Origin: Armatimonadota bacterium
GTDB lineage: Bacteria; Armatimonadota; Armatimonadia; Armatimonadales; Capsulimonadaceae
Reading direction: 5' to 3'
DNA: 64,000 nt
Assembly (NCBI GenBank): GCA_019239955.1
Contig: JAFAZD010000289.1
Coordinates: 1 to 64,000, forward strand
In this document: positions 22,497-32,110 of the stretch, one piece after another
Layout of the letters: each line of letters opens with the position of its first letter
Numbering within the stretch: the first letter of the stretch is position 1
Position numbers and translations under genes: made by a program
Notes under the pieces: generated by a model
Databases searched by the model: none
Seen by the model: the letters and a program-made list of their open reading frames with translations, nothing else
Told to the model about the DNA's origin: nothing

Positions 22497-23341
22497 GCGC
22501 GCAGGCCCGCCTCCGTCAGCAGGCGCTGCGTGTTGGCGACGGAGCGGGCGACGCCGGTGAAGGGGTCCTCCTCGGCCTCGTACTCGATGTTGAGCCAGCC
22601 GTCGAAGCCCGCCGCCTTGAGCGAAAGCAGGCAGTCAGGCAGGTCCACCTCACCCTCGCCGATGGCCTGGCCCGTGAACTTGACGCCGTCAATGCTGGTG
22701 TAGGCGAAGCCGGCGTAGTCGTCCGGGACGGCCCGGAAGTCCTTGAAGTGGACCATGCCAGCGCGGGGGGCGAGGCGGGCGACGGCCTCGTGCGGGGCCT
22801 GATGGACCAGCAGGAAGTTTCCGGTGTCGGGGTTGGCGCGCAGTGCGGGGCTGCCGACGGCGTCCAGGATGTCTGCCACCTGGTTGCTGCGGCCCGCCAG
22901 CGTGCCGTGGTTTTCTAATGCGAGGGTGACGCCCTTGCCGTGGGCGTAGTCGGCGGCCTCGCGCAGCCCGGCGACGATCCAGTCGAAGACCTGCTGAAAT
23001 GTCAGGCCGGGGCGCACGTCCCCGGCGAAGACGCGCACGGTTCGCGCGCCGAAATGGACGGCGCTGTCCACGCCGTCCCGGATCACCTGCACCTGGGCCG
23101 CGCGCTGGGCGGGGTCGTCCTGGGCGAAATTGTTGGACACGGAGTAGACGCCCATCGCCAGACCCGTCTCGCCCAGGGCCGCCTCCACGGCGGGCAGTTC
23201 CGCCTCCCGATCCTTCCAGAAGAAGTCGAGCAGTTCCACGCCCTCCACACCGAGGCGATGGGCCTCACGGATGAAGCCGGGGATGTCCAGCCCGCGCCGC
23301 GCCGCCGCGACGTAGCTCCACATGCTGATGCCGAGTTTCAA
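22493..23341 (-). CDS. Sugar phosphate isomerase/epimerase (TIM barrel)
   Basis: Probable TTG start giving (M)KLGISMWSYVAAARRGLDIPGFIREAHRLGVEGVELLDFF; LALENHGTLAGRSNQVADILDAV. Confidence 0.85.
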   Translation of the reverse strand: MKLGISMWSYVAAARRGLDIPGFIREAHRLGVEGVELLDFFWKDREAELPAVEAALGETGLAMGVYSVSNNFAQDDPAQRAAQVQVIRDGVDSAVHFGARTVRVFAGDVRPGLTFQQVFDWIVAGLREAADYAHGKGVTLALENHGTLAGRSNQVADILDAVGSPALRANPDTGNFLLVHQAPHEAVARLAPRAGMVHFKDFRAVPDDYAGFAYTSIDGVKFTGQAIGEGEVDLPDCLLSLKAAGFDGWLNIEYEAEEDPFTGVARSVANTQRLLTEAGLRA

Positions 23342-23380
23342 AATCGTCTCCTTGTGCGACGGCAGGCCCCCACCCCGGAG

Positions 23381-23543
23381 GCCCCCACCCCGGCTTGTCC
23401 CTCGCCACCCCTCCCCCATCGGAATGGGAGAGGGGCCAGTGACTTCAAGCCCAGCGCCTACCGACAAAAGGCACAGCCTGATAAGAGTGGCCCCTCTCCC
23501 GGCCCTGGGGGGAGGGGTGCGCGAATGCGCCGGGGCGGGGGGC
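23381..23543. mobile_element. Second-type inverted-repeat intergenic element reaching the holB stop codon
   Basis: Left GCCCCCACCCCGGCTTG...CACCCCTCCCCC...GGGAGAGGGGCCA versus inverted right GCCCCCCGCCCCGGCGC...CACCCCTCCCCC...GGGAGAGGGGCCA. Confidence 0.65.
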
Positions 23544-24640
23544 TACTCCGTCAAAGTCGTCAGCCTTGTAAACAAAACTTCGATAGCAAGTTGGGCGTTG
23601 GCGTTGCGCTCGACGGCGCGGCGGAGGGCGAGGAGCAGGGCCAGCGCCTCCTCCAACTGGGCGGGCACGTAGCGCTCGGCGGCCCCGGCAAGTTCCATAA
23701 AGCGGTCGGCGTTGACCGGGTGGGCGCGCTTCTCGCCCAGCAGGCGGATCGCCAGCAGATCGCGGTAGTAGGTCGCCAGCAGGTCCAGGGCGCGCAGCAG
23801 GGAGGCGCGGGCGGGCTTGTCGTCTCCGTCGCCTCCCCCACCCTCCCCCACGTCCTCGTCCATCACCCTAAGTTTCGGCGCGAGCTTGCGGAATTCCTCG
23901 CCGAGTTTGAAGCTCTTGATCGGCGGTGCCGTGACCAGATCGCGGGCGAAGTCCAGCAGCAGGTCGCGGCCCGCCAGCAGCGATGGCGAGCGGGCGAGGG
24001 CGACGGCGCGGCCCAATCTTCCTTCGGAGTAGACGGACAGAAAGCGGGCCTGGGCGGGGGCGACGTTGAAACGCTCGACGAGCGCCCCCTCGATGTCGGC
24101 GGTGGGCAGGACGCCGAAGCGGACGATCTGGCACCGGCTGGCGATGGTGGGCAGGACGGCCGCCGTGGAGGTCGCCGTGAGGATAAAGTGGGCGTAAGGC
24201 GGCGGCTCCTCCAGGGTCTTGAGGAGGCTGTTGCCGGAGCTCTCGTTGAGCCCCTCGGCGTCCTTGAGGATGAAGACGCGCTTTCGGCCCATGATCGGCT
24301 CGAACGCAAGGTCCCGCAGCATGGCATTGTCGGGCGGATTGTCCTTGTCGCCGTCGCGGGGCCAGAGCTGGCCGATGCGGATCATGCGGCCCGCCCCCTG
24401 CGGCTCGACCCGGCGCACATCGGGCGACGTGCCGGCGTCAATGGCGCGGGCGAGCGGGTCCTCCTCCGAGGCTGCACCGCAGAGGGCATTGGCGAACTGA
24501 CGGGCCGTCGTCGCCTTGCCGACGCCGTCAGGTCCGACAAAGAGATAGGAGCCGGCGAGCCGCCCGTCGTCCAGCGCAGTCTGTAGGACGCTGACGGCGT
24601 AGGGCTGGCCGAGGATGGATTGGAAGAGCGGGTTGGGCAT
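23543..24640 (-). CDS. holB: DNA polymerase III subunit delta'
   Basis: MPNPLFQSILGQPYAVSVLQTAL; SYLFVGPDGVGKATTARQFANAL; FILKDAEGLNESSGNSLLKTLEEPPPYAHFIL; IASRCQIVRF. Confidence 0.92.
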   Translation of the reverse strand: MPNPLFQSILGQPYAVSVLQTALDDGRLAGSYLFVGPDGVGKATTARQFANALCGAASEEDPLARAIDAGTSPDVRRVEPQGAGRMIRIGQLWPRDGDKDNPPDNAMLRDLAFEPIMGRKRVFILKDAEGLNESSGNSLLKTLEEPPPYAHFILTATSTAAVLPTIASRCQIVRFGVLPTADIEGALVERFNVAPAQARFLSVYSEGRLGRAVALARSPSLLAGRDLLLDFARDLVTAPPIKSFKLGEEFRKLAPKLRVMDEDVGEGGGGDGDDKPARASLLRALDLLATYYRDLLAIRLLGEKRAHPVNADRFMELAGAAERYVPAQLEEALALLLALRRAVERNANAQLAIEVLFTRLTTLTE

Positions 24641-24755
24641 GAGCGGATCCTGGTGATTATACTTTCGCCGGCAGGGCTTTGTCAAAAAGCTCGCGGTGCG
24701 GGGATGGCATGGTCTATGCTATACCCCACGACAGCACCCCCTGAGGAAAGACACG

Positions 24756-27728
24756 ATGCTCCACCCACACGGCTGGCTCCCGCTGGCGGCGGCAAGCCTG
24801 CTGCTTGCCGCCGCACACGGCCCGGCTCAGGCCAACGACAGTATGTTCCCCCCGGCCCCCGCCGCCAAAGCCAGTATTGACTTTGACGGACACGGGTTCC
24901 TGATCCACGGGCGGCGCACGTTTCTCGTCTCCGGCAGCCTGCACTTCGCCCGCCTGCCCCGCGCGCAGTGGCGGGACATGCTGCTCAAGTTCAAGCGTGC
25001 CGGCTACAACACCGTGCAGACCTACGTGTTCTGGAACTGGCAGGAGCCGAAGGAGGGCGAGTGGGATTTCTCCGGCGACCATGACCTCGACGGGTTCCTG
25101 AAGCTGGTCGGGCAGATGGGAATGTACGCCACCGTGCGCGTCGGCCCCTACTGCTGTGCCGAGTGGGACAGTGGCGGCTACCCGGTGTGGCTGCGCTTCA
25201 AGCCGGACATGGCCGTGCGCCGGGACAACCCGCAGTTCATGGCGGAGGCCGGCGAGTGGTACGCCAAAATCCTGCCCATCGTCGCCGCCAACCAGATCAA
25301 CCGGGGCGGCCCGGTCATTCTGCTGCAGATGGAGAACGAGCACGGAGAGGCGTGGGGCACGGACATGCCCAACAGCTATTTCCGCAAACTGCACGACATT
25401 GTGATGGGCGCGGGCATCCAGATTCCCTGGTTCTTCAGCGGTCTGCATCACGGCTCCGACCCGGCGGGCGACCATCCCTGGGACAACGCGGGCCGCACCA
25501 GCCCCTGGTACTCGACCGAGTTCTGGGCCGGCTGGATCGGGCGGCACGGGCCGCCGGACGCGGGACAATTGCGAGCCATCGAGCGAGGCGACTGGAAGAT
25601 TCAGGCCTACGGCGGCAACGGCTACAACCACTACATGCTGTACGGCGGGACGAACTTCGGGACATACAATAACGACGAAGATGCCGCCTCGTATGATTAC
25701 GGCGCGGCCATCAGCCAGGGCGGCGGCCTGCGGACGCTGTACTACCGGGACAAGCGCGCAGCGCTATTCGCCACCTCCTTCCCGGAGATTCTGGAAGACA
25801 GCCGCGACGCGACGGCGCAGTATGCCAAAGCCGCCACCGGGGCCGGCGTCCGCGTCACCGCGCGGCAGGGCCTAGCGGGGACGATCCTGTACCTGGACAA
25901 TCCCGGCGACCAGCCTGTGACGACGCGGGTGAGGGATGCGTCGGGCGGCGTTTTTCCGGCCGCAGGGCCGCTGACGCTCGCGCCGGGCGAGATCATGCCG
26001 GTGGTGATGGACTACGCCCTGACGCCGGATGTCCAGCTCACGCTGGGCGCGGCGTGCATCCTGGGCATCGCCCGCCAGGGGGATACGATCACGCTGGTGA
26101 CCTATGGGGAACCGGGCAGCCATGGGCAGATGATCTTTCATCTGCTGCGGGCGGGACGGGAAATCAGCCAGGCGCTGACATTCCCGAAGGACAGTCCGGT
26201 GACATCCGAGATCTCCGATGGGGACACGAAGTTTCGGACACTGCAAGTGAGCACCACGCTCGCCGACCGGACCTGGTTTGTGGACGCGGGCGGCACGACC
26301 TCCATTGTGGTCGGGCCGGAGTACGTCGGCGACGCGGCCATGCAGGGCGGACGACTGACCATGAGCGTGGAGTCGGCGGATCGTCCCGTGCTGGCGGATC
26401 CGCTCGGCGGTCAGGTCTGGGTCTACAGCCCCGGCCCCGACCCGCAACATACAGCAATTGAGACCACCCGCACAGGGACAACGTACACGCCGCTGAACAA
26501 TTGGCAAATGCGGCCCGGCGACGCCGAAGCCACGCCGCGCTATGACGACTCCTCTTGGAAGGCCAGCCCGGATCCGCTCCAGATGGGCGCGGACGGAGAC
26601 TACGGGGCCTACGCCTGGTATCGTGCAGCCCTGAACGCGCCGGCCGCCGGCGATTACACGCTGCGCTTTGCGGATGCGGGCGACTGGCTGCGCGTCTTCG
26701 TGGATGGCCGGCCCATCGGCCCCGGTGATGTCCGGGTGCGCGGGGGCAGTCCGGTCGTGCGCCGCATCCCCATTGCCCTGATGCCTGGGGAGCACTCCCT
26801 GGCCGTACTGACGGCCCACTACGGGCGAGACAAGCTGTTCAACTACTACGGGCCGATTGACGATGTGTATGCGAAAGGCCTGAACGGTCCCGTCACCTTG
26901 GAATCGGGCGCGGACACGGCGGCGGGCCGCCCCATCGCCCACTGGCGCATCCGCATGGTCAGCCGGGATGAGGCCGACGCCGCGCGGATGGCCGCACCGA
27001 CGCTGGACACGGGCGGCGGGGGCTGGCAGGACGCGGCGGTCGGGCAGGACGTGTTCGTAAACAAGCCCGGCTTCGCCTGGTTCCGCGCGGACCTCGGCTC
27101 GGACAGCGCCCCGCACCACACGCTGCACTTCGAGAGTGTGGACGACAACGGCACGGTGTACCTGAACGGCAGGCGGCTGATGCGTCACGAGGGCTACGGC
27201 GACCCGTTCGATGTCTCGCTGGACTCGGCCTGGAACCCGAACGGGGCGAACGCGCTGGCCGTGCTGGTGGAGAACACGGACGGCCCCGGCGGCATCACCG
27301 GCCCGGTGACGCTGAACACGGGTACGACCGCCAGTGGCACGACGATCCAGAACTGGCGGATGCGCGGGGGCGTGACGGGATGGGAGGGCGCGGATTGGCG
27401 GCCTCTGTCCTCCTCGGCACCGGGCCGCCCGACCTGGTATCGGGCGACGTTCACCTACCATGTCGCTTCGACCGGGTCGCACCCCGTCCTGCGCGCGACC
27501 TTCGGCGGCCTGTCGCGCGGCTTCTTCTACCTGAACGGCCGCAATCTGGGCCGCTACCCGGAGAAGTCTCCCGCGACCAGCCTCTACCTGCCCGACTCGT
27601 ACCTGAAGGACGGCACGAACACGCTGGCGATTTTTGATGAGGAGGGCCAGCTGCCCACCCGGGTCGCCCTCGTGCCCGACGAAGAGGCGTCCTACACGAC
27701 AACGACGCTGACGCTGGACGCAAGGTAG
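24756..27728 (+). CDS. GH35 beta-galactosidase, secreted, with C-terminal jelly-roll domains
   Basis: Signal peptide; LVSGSLHFARLPRAQWRDMLLKFKRAGYNTVQTYVFWNWQEPKEGEWDFSG; GPVILLQMENEHG; YGGTNFGTYN. Confidence 0.93.
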   Translation: MLHPHGWLPLAAASLLLAAAHGPAQANDSMFPPAPAAKASIDFDGHGFLIHGRRTFLVSGSLHFARLPRAQWRDMLLKFKRAGYNTVQTYVFWNWQEPKEGEWDFSGDHDLDGFLKLVGQMGMYATVRVGPYCCAEWDSGGYPVWLRFKPDMAVRRDNPQFMAEAGEWYAKILPIVAANQINRGGPVILLQMENEHGEAWGTDMPNSYFRKLHDIVMGAGIQIPWFFSGLHHGSDPAGDHPWDNAGRTSPWYSTEFWAGWIGRHGPPDAGQLRAIERGDWKIQAYGGNGYNHYMLYGGTNFGTYNNDEDAASYDYGAAISQGGGLRTLYYRDKRAALFATSFPEILEDSRDATAQYAKAATGAGVRVTARQGLAGTILYLDNPGDQPVTTRVRDASGGVFPAAGPLTLAPGEIMPVVMDYALTPDVQLTLGAACILGIARQGDTITLVTYGEPGSHGQMIFHLLRAGREISQALTFPKDSPVTSEISDGDTKFRTLQVSTTLADRTWFVDAGGTTSIVVGPEYVGDAAMQGGRLTMSVESADRPVLADPLGGQVWVYSPGPDPQHTAIETTRTGTTYTPLNNWQMRPGDAEATPRYDDSSWKASPDPLQMGADGDYGAYAWYRAALNAPAAGDYTLRFADAGDWLRVFVDGRPIGPGDVRVRGGSPVVRRIPIALMPGEHSLAVLTAHYGRDKLFNYYGPIDDVYAKGLNGPVTLESGADTAAGRPIAHWRIRMVSRDEADAARMAAPTLDTGGGGWQDAAVGQDVFVNKPGFAWFRADLGSDSAPHHTLHFESVDDNGTVYLNGRRLMRHEGYGDPFDVSLDSAWNPNGANALAVLVENTDGPGGITGPVTLNTGTTASGTTIQNWRMRGGVTGWEGADWRPLSSSAPGRPTWYRATFTYHVASTGSHPVLRATFGGLSRGFFYLNGRNLGRYPEKSPATSLYLPDSYLKDGTNTLAIFDEEGQLPTRVALVPDEEASYTTTTLTLDAR

Positions 27729-27760
27729 CCTCCGACACCAACGCCGGGGAAGCAGGAGGG

Positions 27761-28213
27761 CTACTGCTCGAAGATGAGACCACGCCGTGCGGCAAGGTAG
27801 TCCCACAGGAGATTGTTGAAGGGCAAGGGCGCGAGACAGAGCAGCAGACCCACCAGGCCACAGGCGGCCCCGACCCATCCGGCGGCCCTCCATCCGCGCC
27901 GCATGTCCCCGAATGAGAGCGGGACGCCGACCACGAATGCCGCGAGGGTGATGATGGCGGCCCCCACCGCCTCCATCATGGGCCGGATGGGAGTGCCCGG
28001 CGGGATGTGGAGCAGAAACAGGGAATGCCGGTAGATCAGCGCGTTCGCAATCAGGCCAACAATGATACCGGTGAACGGAAAGCTGTTCAGCAGGGCGGCA
28101 CGGAGCGTCAGTCTCGGCGGCGGTTCCGGCATCGGCGGGGCGGAGGATGGCTGAGGAGGCCAGACTTCGGGAACCGCGCCTTTCCAATCGGGTCTCTCAG
28201 GCGAGTCAGGCAT
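27761..28213 (-). CDS. Hypothetical membrane protein
   Basis: Three to four hydrophobic segments; overlaps no other credible ORF; downstream of darA-like gene. Confidence 0.5.
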   Translation of the reverse strand: MPDSPERPDWKGAVPEVWPPQPSSAPPMPEPPPRLTLRAALLNSFPFTGIIVGLIANALIYRHSLFLLHIPPGTPIRPMMEAVGAAIITLAAFVVGVPLSFGDMRRGWRAAGWVGAACGLVGLLLCLAPLPFNNLLWDYLAARRGLIFEQ

Positions 28214-28222
28214 GACATCCTC

Positions 28223-28564
28223 TCAGAAGCGCTGAAAGCTCTCGACGTTCAACACGAAGGCGACCGCGCCGCCGGTCTCCACCTTGATGGGGTGCGGCGG
28301 GAACGCGCCGGGCAGGACAGTGGGACTGGTCAGGGTCTCGCCGGGGACGTTGACGAATTCCTCGGCCTTGCCGCAGGCGGACCGGATGACCTCCAGGACG
28401 CGCGGGGCCTCGGCGTCGTCCACGCCGATCAGGACGGTGACGTTGCCCTGGCGCAGAAAGCCCCCGGTGCTGCCCAGTTTGGTGAAGGTGAGGCCGTTCT
28501 CCAGGAGGGCGTCGGCCAGCCTGTGCTTGTCGCGCTCGTGGGCGATCGCGATGATGAGTTTCAT
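28223..28564 (-). CDS. darA: DarA/YaaQ-like cyclic-di-AMP receptor (PII-like fold)
   Basis: MKLIIAIAHERDKHRLADALLENGLTFTKLGSTGGFLRQGNVTVLIGVDD; located directly after tmk. Confidence 0.88.
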   Translation of the reverse strand: MKLIIAIAHERDKHRLADALLENGLTFTKLGSTGGFLRQGNVTVLIGVDDAEAPRVLEVIRSACGKAEEFVNVPGETLTSPTVLPGAFPPHPIKVETGGAVAFVLNVESFQRF

Positions 28565-29175
28565 GGTGCCCCCAGCACAAAGGAGACGCGGGGCCAGAGG
28601 GCGTCGGCGACGGCGTCGGCGCTCTGGGCGGCGTCGAGGATGAGGAAGCGGGACGGCGCGCGGGCGGCGATGTCCAAAAACCCGTCGCGGACGCGCTGGT
28701 GGAAGGCCAAGGCTTCTTTCTCCATGCGGGTGCGGGCACGCTGGCGGGCGAGTCCGACGGCGGGATCGAGGTCCAGCAGGACGGTCAGGTCCGGCGTCAG
28801 ACCCCGGGTCGCATAGGCGTTAAGGCGCTCGATCTCGGCCAGATCGAGGCCACGTCCGTAGCCCTGGTAGGCGAGGCTGGAGTCGGCGTAGCGGTCGCAG
28901 AGCACCGACCCGTTCCCATCCAGGTGCGGGCGGATGGTCCGGGCGACGTGCTGGGCGCGGTCGGCGAGCAGGATGAGCAGCTCGGCGAGCGGGTCCACGT
29001 CTACGCCCATCGGCGGATCCAGGACCAGGCGGCGCAGCTCCTGGCCGAGCGGCCCGTCGCCCGGCTCGCGGGTGGTCAGCACGTCCTGCCGACCCTCGGC
29101 GCGCAGGCGGGCGGCGAGGCGGGCGATCTGGGTTGTCTTGCCGGAGCCTTCGACGCCCTCAAAGGTAATGAACAT
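28561..29175 (-). CDS. tmk: Thymidylate kinase
   Basis: MFITFEGVEGSGKTTQIARLAARL; DRYADSSLAYQGYGRGLDL. Confidence 0.94.
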   Translation of the reverse strand: MFITFEGVEGSGKTTQIARLAARLRAEGRQDVLTTREPGDGPLGQELRRLVLDPPMGVDVDPLAELLILLADRAQHVARTIRPHLDGNGSVLCDRYADSSLAYQGYGRGLDLAEIERLNAYATRGLTPDLTVLLDLDPAVGLARQRARTRMEKEALAFHQRVRDGFLDIAARAPSRFLILDAAQSADAVADALWPRVSFVLGAP

Positions 29176-29181
29176 GGGATT

Positions 29182-29325
29182 CCACCTCGGCACGAGCGGC
29201 TGAAGCCACTCGCCAGGCGGCTCCGCCGCGACCGTCCTGCCGGACGGGATGGGTTCTTGGCGTCCCCGAGGACGTTCGGCGCGCGACGTCCCCGCGAGCG
29301 GCTTCAGCCGCTCGTGCCGAGGTGG
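29182..29325. mobile_element. MITE-like element with perfect 26-bp terminal inverted repeats
   Basis: CCACCTCGGCACGAGCGGCTGAAGCC at left and its exact reverse complement GGCTTCAGCCGCTCGTGCCGAGGTGG at right; 144 bp, no ORF. Confidence 0.8.
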
Positions 29326-29329
29326 ACGG

Positions 29330-31066
29330 CTATGGCCTGCTGATTCTGACCCGGCGGTTCGGCTCGTTGCCGATGCTCTCGGAGACCAGGTTGCGGCTCT
29401 CGGCGATCTGGTGCTGGAGGCGGCGCAGGAACGAGTTCTGCGGAGGCAACTCCAGGGAGTTGAGGCCCCGGTTCTCCTCCGAGAGCAGCTCCTCGATGGC
29501 CTCCTCGGCCTGCTGGACGGCCTGATCCTCCTCGGTCAGCTCCTGCGGCATCCGGAAGATCTCGCGCAGGACGGTCTCGATCTGGACGTACGTGTTGCTC
29601 TTGATCACGTAGGTGGGGATGTTGCGGCTGATGCCCTCCTGCAGCTTGGCCGGCTCCTTGCGGTAGTTGGCCTTCAGGGCGATGATCGCGTCGGCGTCCT
29701 TGACGTTGCCGACGATCAGGGCGGACGCGCGCAGGGCGCGGATGGCGCGCTCCAGGCGGCTGCGGCTGACCCCGTAGGGGAACAGGCGCACAGTCGCCGG
29801 CAGCGTCCGGCCGCCCGCCGGGGTCTCCGGGGCGGCGGTAGCGAAACCGTTGGTGCGGGCGGATTCGTCCGCCCGCTCAGGTCGATAGCCGCCGCGTGCG
29901 TCGCCATCCTCGCGTTCCTCAAAAAGCGAGGCGGTACGGTCGCGGGCGGACGGGCGGACGGCCTCCAGGTCCGACTTCTGGACGACCTCGACCTGGCCGC
30001 TGGCGTTGCGAACCCGGATCTCGGGGCGGGGCTGGCCGCCGCGCAGCATCCGGTCCACGGTCTTGGTGACGTCGTGGTGGATGGCGAGCTTGTCCACCTC
30101 CATGATCTCGATGATGACGTCGAAGGTCGGCGGGGCCTTGCGCTCCAGCACGGTCTTCTGCGTGCCGCGCCGCTTGGCCTCGTCGTCGGAGAGGGTGACG
30201 GCCTGGATGCCGCCGACCAGGTCCGAGAGCGTCGGGTTCATCAACAGGTTTTCCAGCGAGTTGCCGTGCGCCGTGCCGACCAATTGGACTCCGCGCTCGG
30301 CGATGGTGCGGGCGGCGAAGGCCTCCTGCTCGACGCCGATCTCGTCAATGACCACGACCTCCGGCATGTGGTTCTCCACGGCCTCGATCATGACGGCGTG
30401 CTGGTCCTCCGGGGTCGTCACCTGCATCCGGCGGGCGTGGCCGATGGCCGGGTGCGGGATGTCGCCGTCGCCGGCGATCTCGTTGGAGGTGTCCACGATG
30501 ACGACGCGCTTCTTGAACTCGTCGGAGAGCACGCGGGCGACCTCGCGCAGCTTGGTGGTCTTGCCACGGCCCGGGCGGCCCAGCATCAGGATGCTCTTGC
30601 CGGACTCGACGATGTCGCGGATGATGTCAATGGTGCCGTAGACGGCGCGTCCCACGCGGCAGGTCAGGCCGATGACCCGGCCCTGGCGGTTGCGGATGGC
30701 CGAGATGCGGTGCAGCGTCCGCTCAATGCCCGCCCGGTTGTCCTTGCCGAACGCCCCGACGCGGGCGGTGACGTAGTCAATGTCCTCGACGGTGACGGAC
30801 GTGCCTTCGCGCAGCCAGACGACGCGGCCATCGGAGAAGCGCGCCTCGGCGTCACGCCCCAGGTCCAGGACGATCTCGATCAGGCCGTGAGTCATGTCGT
30901 CGCCGTCGAACGCGGTGTGCAGCGGAGGCGGCAGGATTTCCAGCAGCTGGGCCAGGTTGTCGGTGACGCGCAACTGATTTGCGGACAGGGGCGGGAGGGC
31001 GGCGGGCAGGTCGGCGGCGTCGATCCGGGTCTGGTCCATCGCCTGGGTGTAGTCTCGGTCGGTCAT
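29330..31066 (-). CDS. R3H/AAA ATPase (SpoIIIAA/Ycf45-like single-stranded nucleic-acid-binding ATPase)
   Basis: [60 protein letters not shown]-terminal [12 protein letters not shown]... and R3H-like region. Confidence 0.88.
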   Translation of the reverse strand: MTDRDYTQAMDQTRIDAADLPAALPPLSANQLRVTDNLAQLLEILPPPLHTAFDGDDMTHGLIEIVLDLGRDAEARFSDGRVVWLREGTSVTVEDIDYVTARVGAFGKDNRAGIERTLHRISAIRNRQGRVIGLTCRVGRAVYGTIDIIRDIVESGKSILMLGRPGRGKTTKLREVARVLSDEFKKRVVIVDTSNEIAGDGDIPHPAIGHARRMQVTTPEDQHAVMIEAVENHMPEVVVIDEIGVEQEAFAARTIAERGVQLVGTAHGNSLENLLMNPTLSDLVGGIQAVTLSDDEAKRRGTQKTVLERKAPPTFDVIIEIMEVDKLAIHHDVTKTVDRMLRGGQPRPEIRVRNASGQVEVVQKSDLEAVRPSARDRTASLFEEREDGDARGGYRPERADESARTNGFATAAPETPAGGRTLPATVRLFPYGVSRSRLERAIRALRASALIVGNVKDADAIIALKANYRKEPAKLQEGISRNIPTYVIKSNTYVQIETVLREIFRMPQELTEEDQAVQQAEEAIEELLSEENRGLNSLELPPQNSFLRRLQHQIAESRNLVSESIGNEPNRRVRISRP

Positions 31067-31195
31067 GGATAGGGTGGACTGGTCCTTCCTGATTGGCGGG
31101 AACCTGGCGGCCCGAAATGGCGTAGAAACAGGCGTTCCCAATCATATGATACCCGAAAAAGCCCCGTTTGCGGCGGGGCGGCGAACGGAGGACGG

Positions 31196-32029
31196 ATGCA
31201 CATTCTGGTCATCGGGGCGCACCCGGATGACGCCGAGTACCGGGTCGGCGGCACGGCGGCGCTCTGGCGGGGGCGCGGGGACGAAGTGCGCTACCTGTCG
31301 GTCACGGACGGGAGGCGGGGGCACTACGCGGAGGAGTACGCGCGCGAGCCGGAAAAGCTGGCCGCGCGGCGGCGGGCGGAGGCCCGGGCGGCGGCGGCGC
31401 TGATTGGCGTCTCCTGCGCCGACCTCGGCGTCCCCGACGGTGAGGTCTACGTCACGCCCCAGACGACCATGGCCTTGGTCCGCGAGATTCGGCGGTTCGG
31501 CCCGGAGCCGGGCGCGGGACCTGACCTGGTCATCACCAGCCGGCCCGTGGATTACCACCGGGACCACCGGTACGCGGCGCAGATGGTGCTGGACGCCTCC
31601 TACATGCTGACGGTCCCCCTGTTGTGCCCGGACACGCCGGCCCTCGCCCGAATGCCGGTCATCGCCTACTGGTTCGACGACTTCACGGAAGCGGGGCCGT
31701 TTCGGGGGGACGTGATCGTGGGGATTGACGCCGTGCTGGATTCCAAGAACTCTCAGCTGGCCGCCCACGAGTCGCAGTTCTTCGAATGGCTGCCCTTCAA
31801 TCGCGGGGAACTGGACCGGGTGCCCGCCGCCGAGCGGCTGGCGTGGCTGCGGCGAACGACGACCGAGCCGGTGGCCGCGCACGTCCGATCCGTCTGCGCC
31901 GAGAAGTCGCACGCGCCCCTGCCGCCGGGCCGCCACGCGGAGGCCTTTCAGATCAGCGAGTACGGCCGGCGGCCCTTGCCGACAGAGTTGGCAGCCCTGT
32001 TTCCGCCGTCGAACGGCGGCCCGGTTTGA
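31196..32029 (+). CDS. PIG-L/LmbE-family deacetylase
   Basis: ILVIGAHPDDAEYRVGGTAALW; PVDYHRDHRYAAQ. Confidence 0.92.
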   Translation: MHILVIGAHPDDAEYRVGGTAALWRGRGDEVRYLSVTDGRRGHYAEEYAREPEKLAARRRAEARAAAALIGVSCADLGVPDGEVYVTPQTTMALVREIRRFGPEPGAGPDLVITSRPVDYHRDHRYAAQMVLDASYMLTVPLLCPDTPALARMPVIAYWFDDFTEAGPFRGDVIVGIDAVLDSKNSQLAAHESQFFEWLPFNRGELDRVPAAERLAWLRRTTTEPVAAHVRSVCAEKSHAPLPPGRHAEAFQISEYGRRPLPTELAALFPPSNGGPV

Positions 32030-32110
32030 CTCCGTCCACGCGCGAATGGTATAATAGGACACTCTCTGCCGCCGTATCGGGCGGCGGCCGGGCAGAAAGG
32101 TAATCGCAGT

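Noticed and set aside
22940-24586. 548-aa plus-strand ORF opposite holB and the TIM-barrel gene
   Set aside because: Antisense artefact running through the inverted-repeat element.
25872-28187. 771-aa minus-strand ORF opposite GH35 gene
   Set aside because: Antisense artefact; GH35 motifs on the plus strand are decisive.
29249-31072. 607-aa plus-strand ORF opposite the R3H/AAA ATPase
   Set aside because: Shadow; Walker A and other motifs are on the minus strand.
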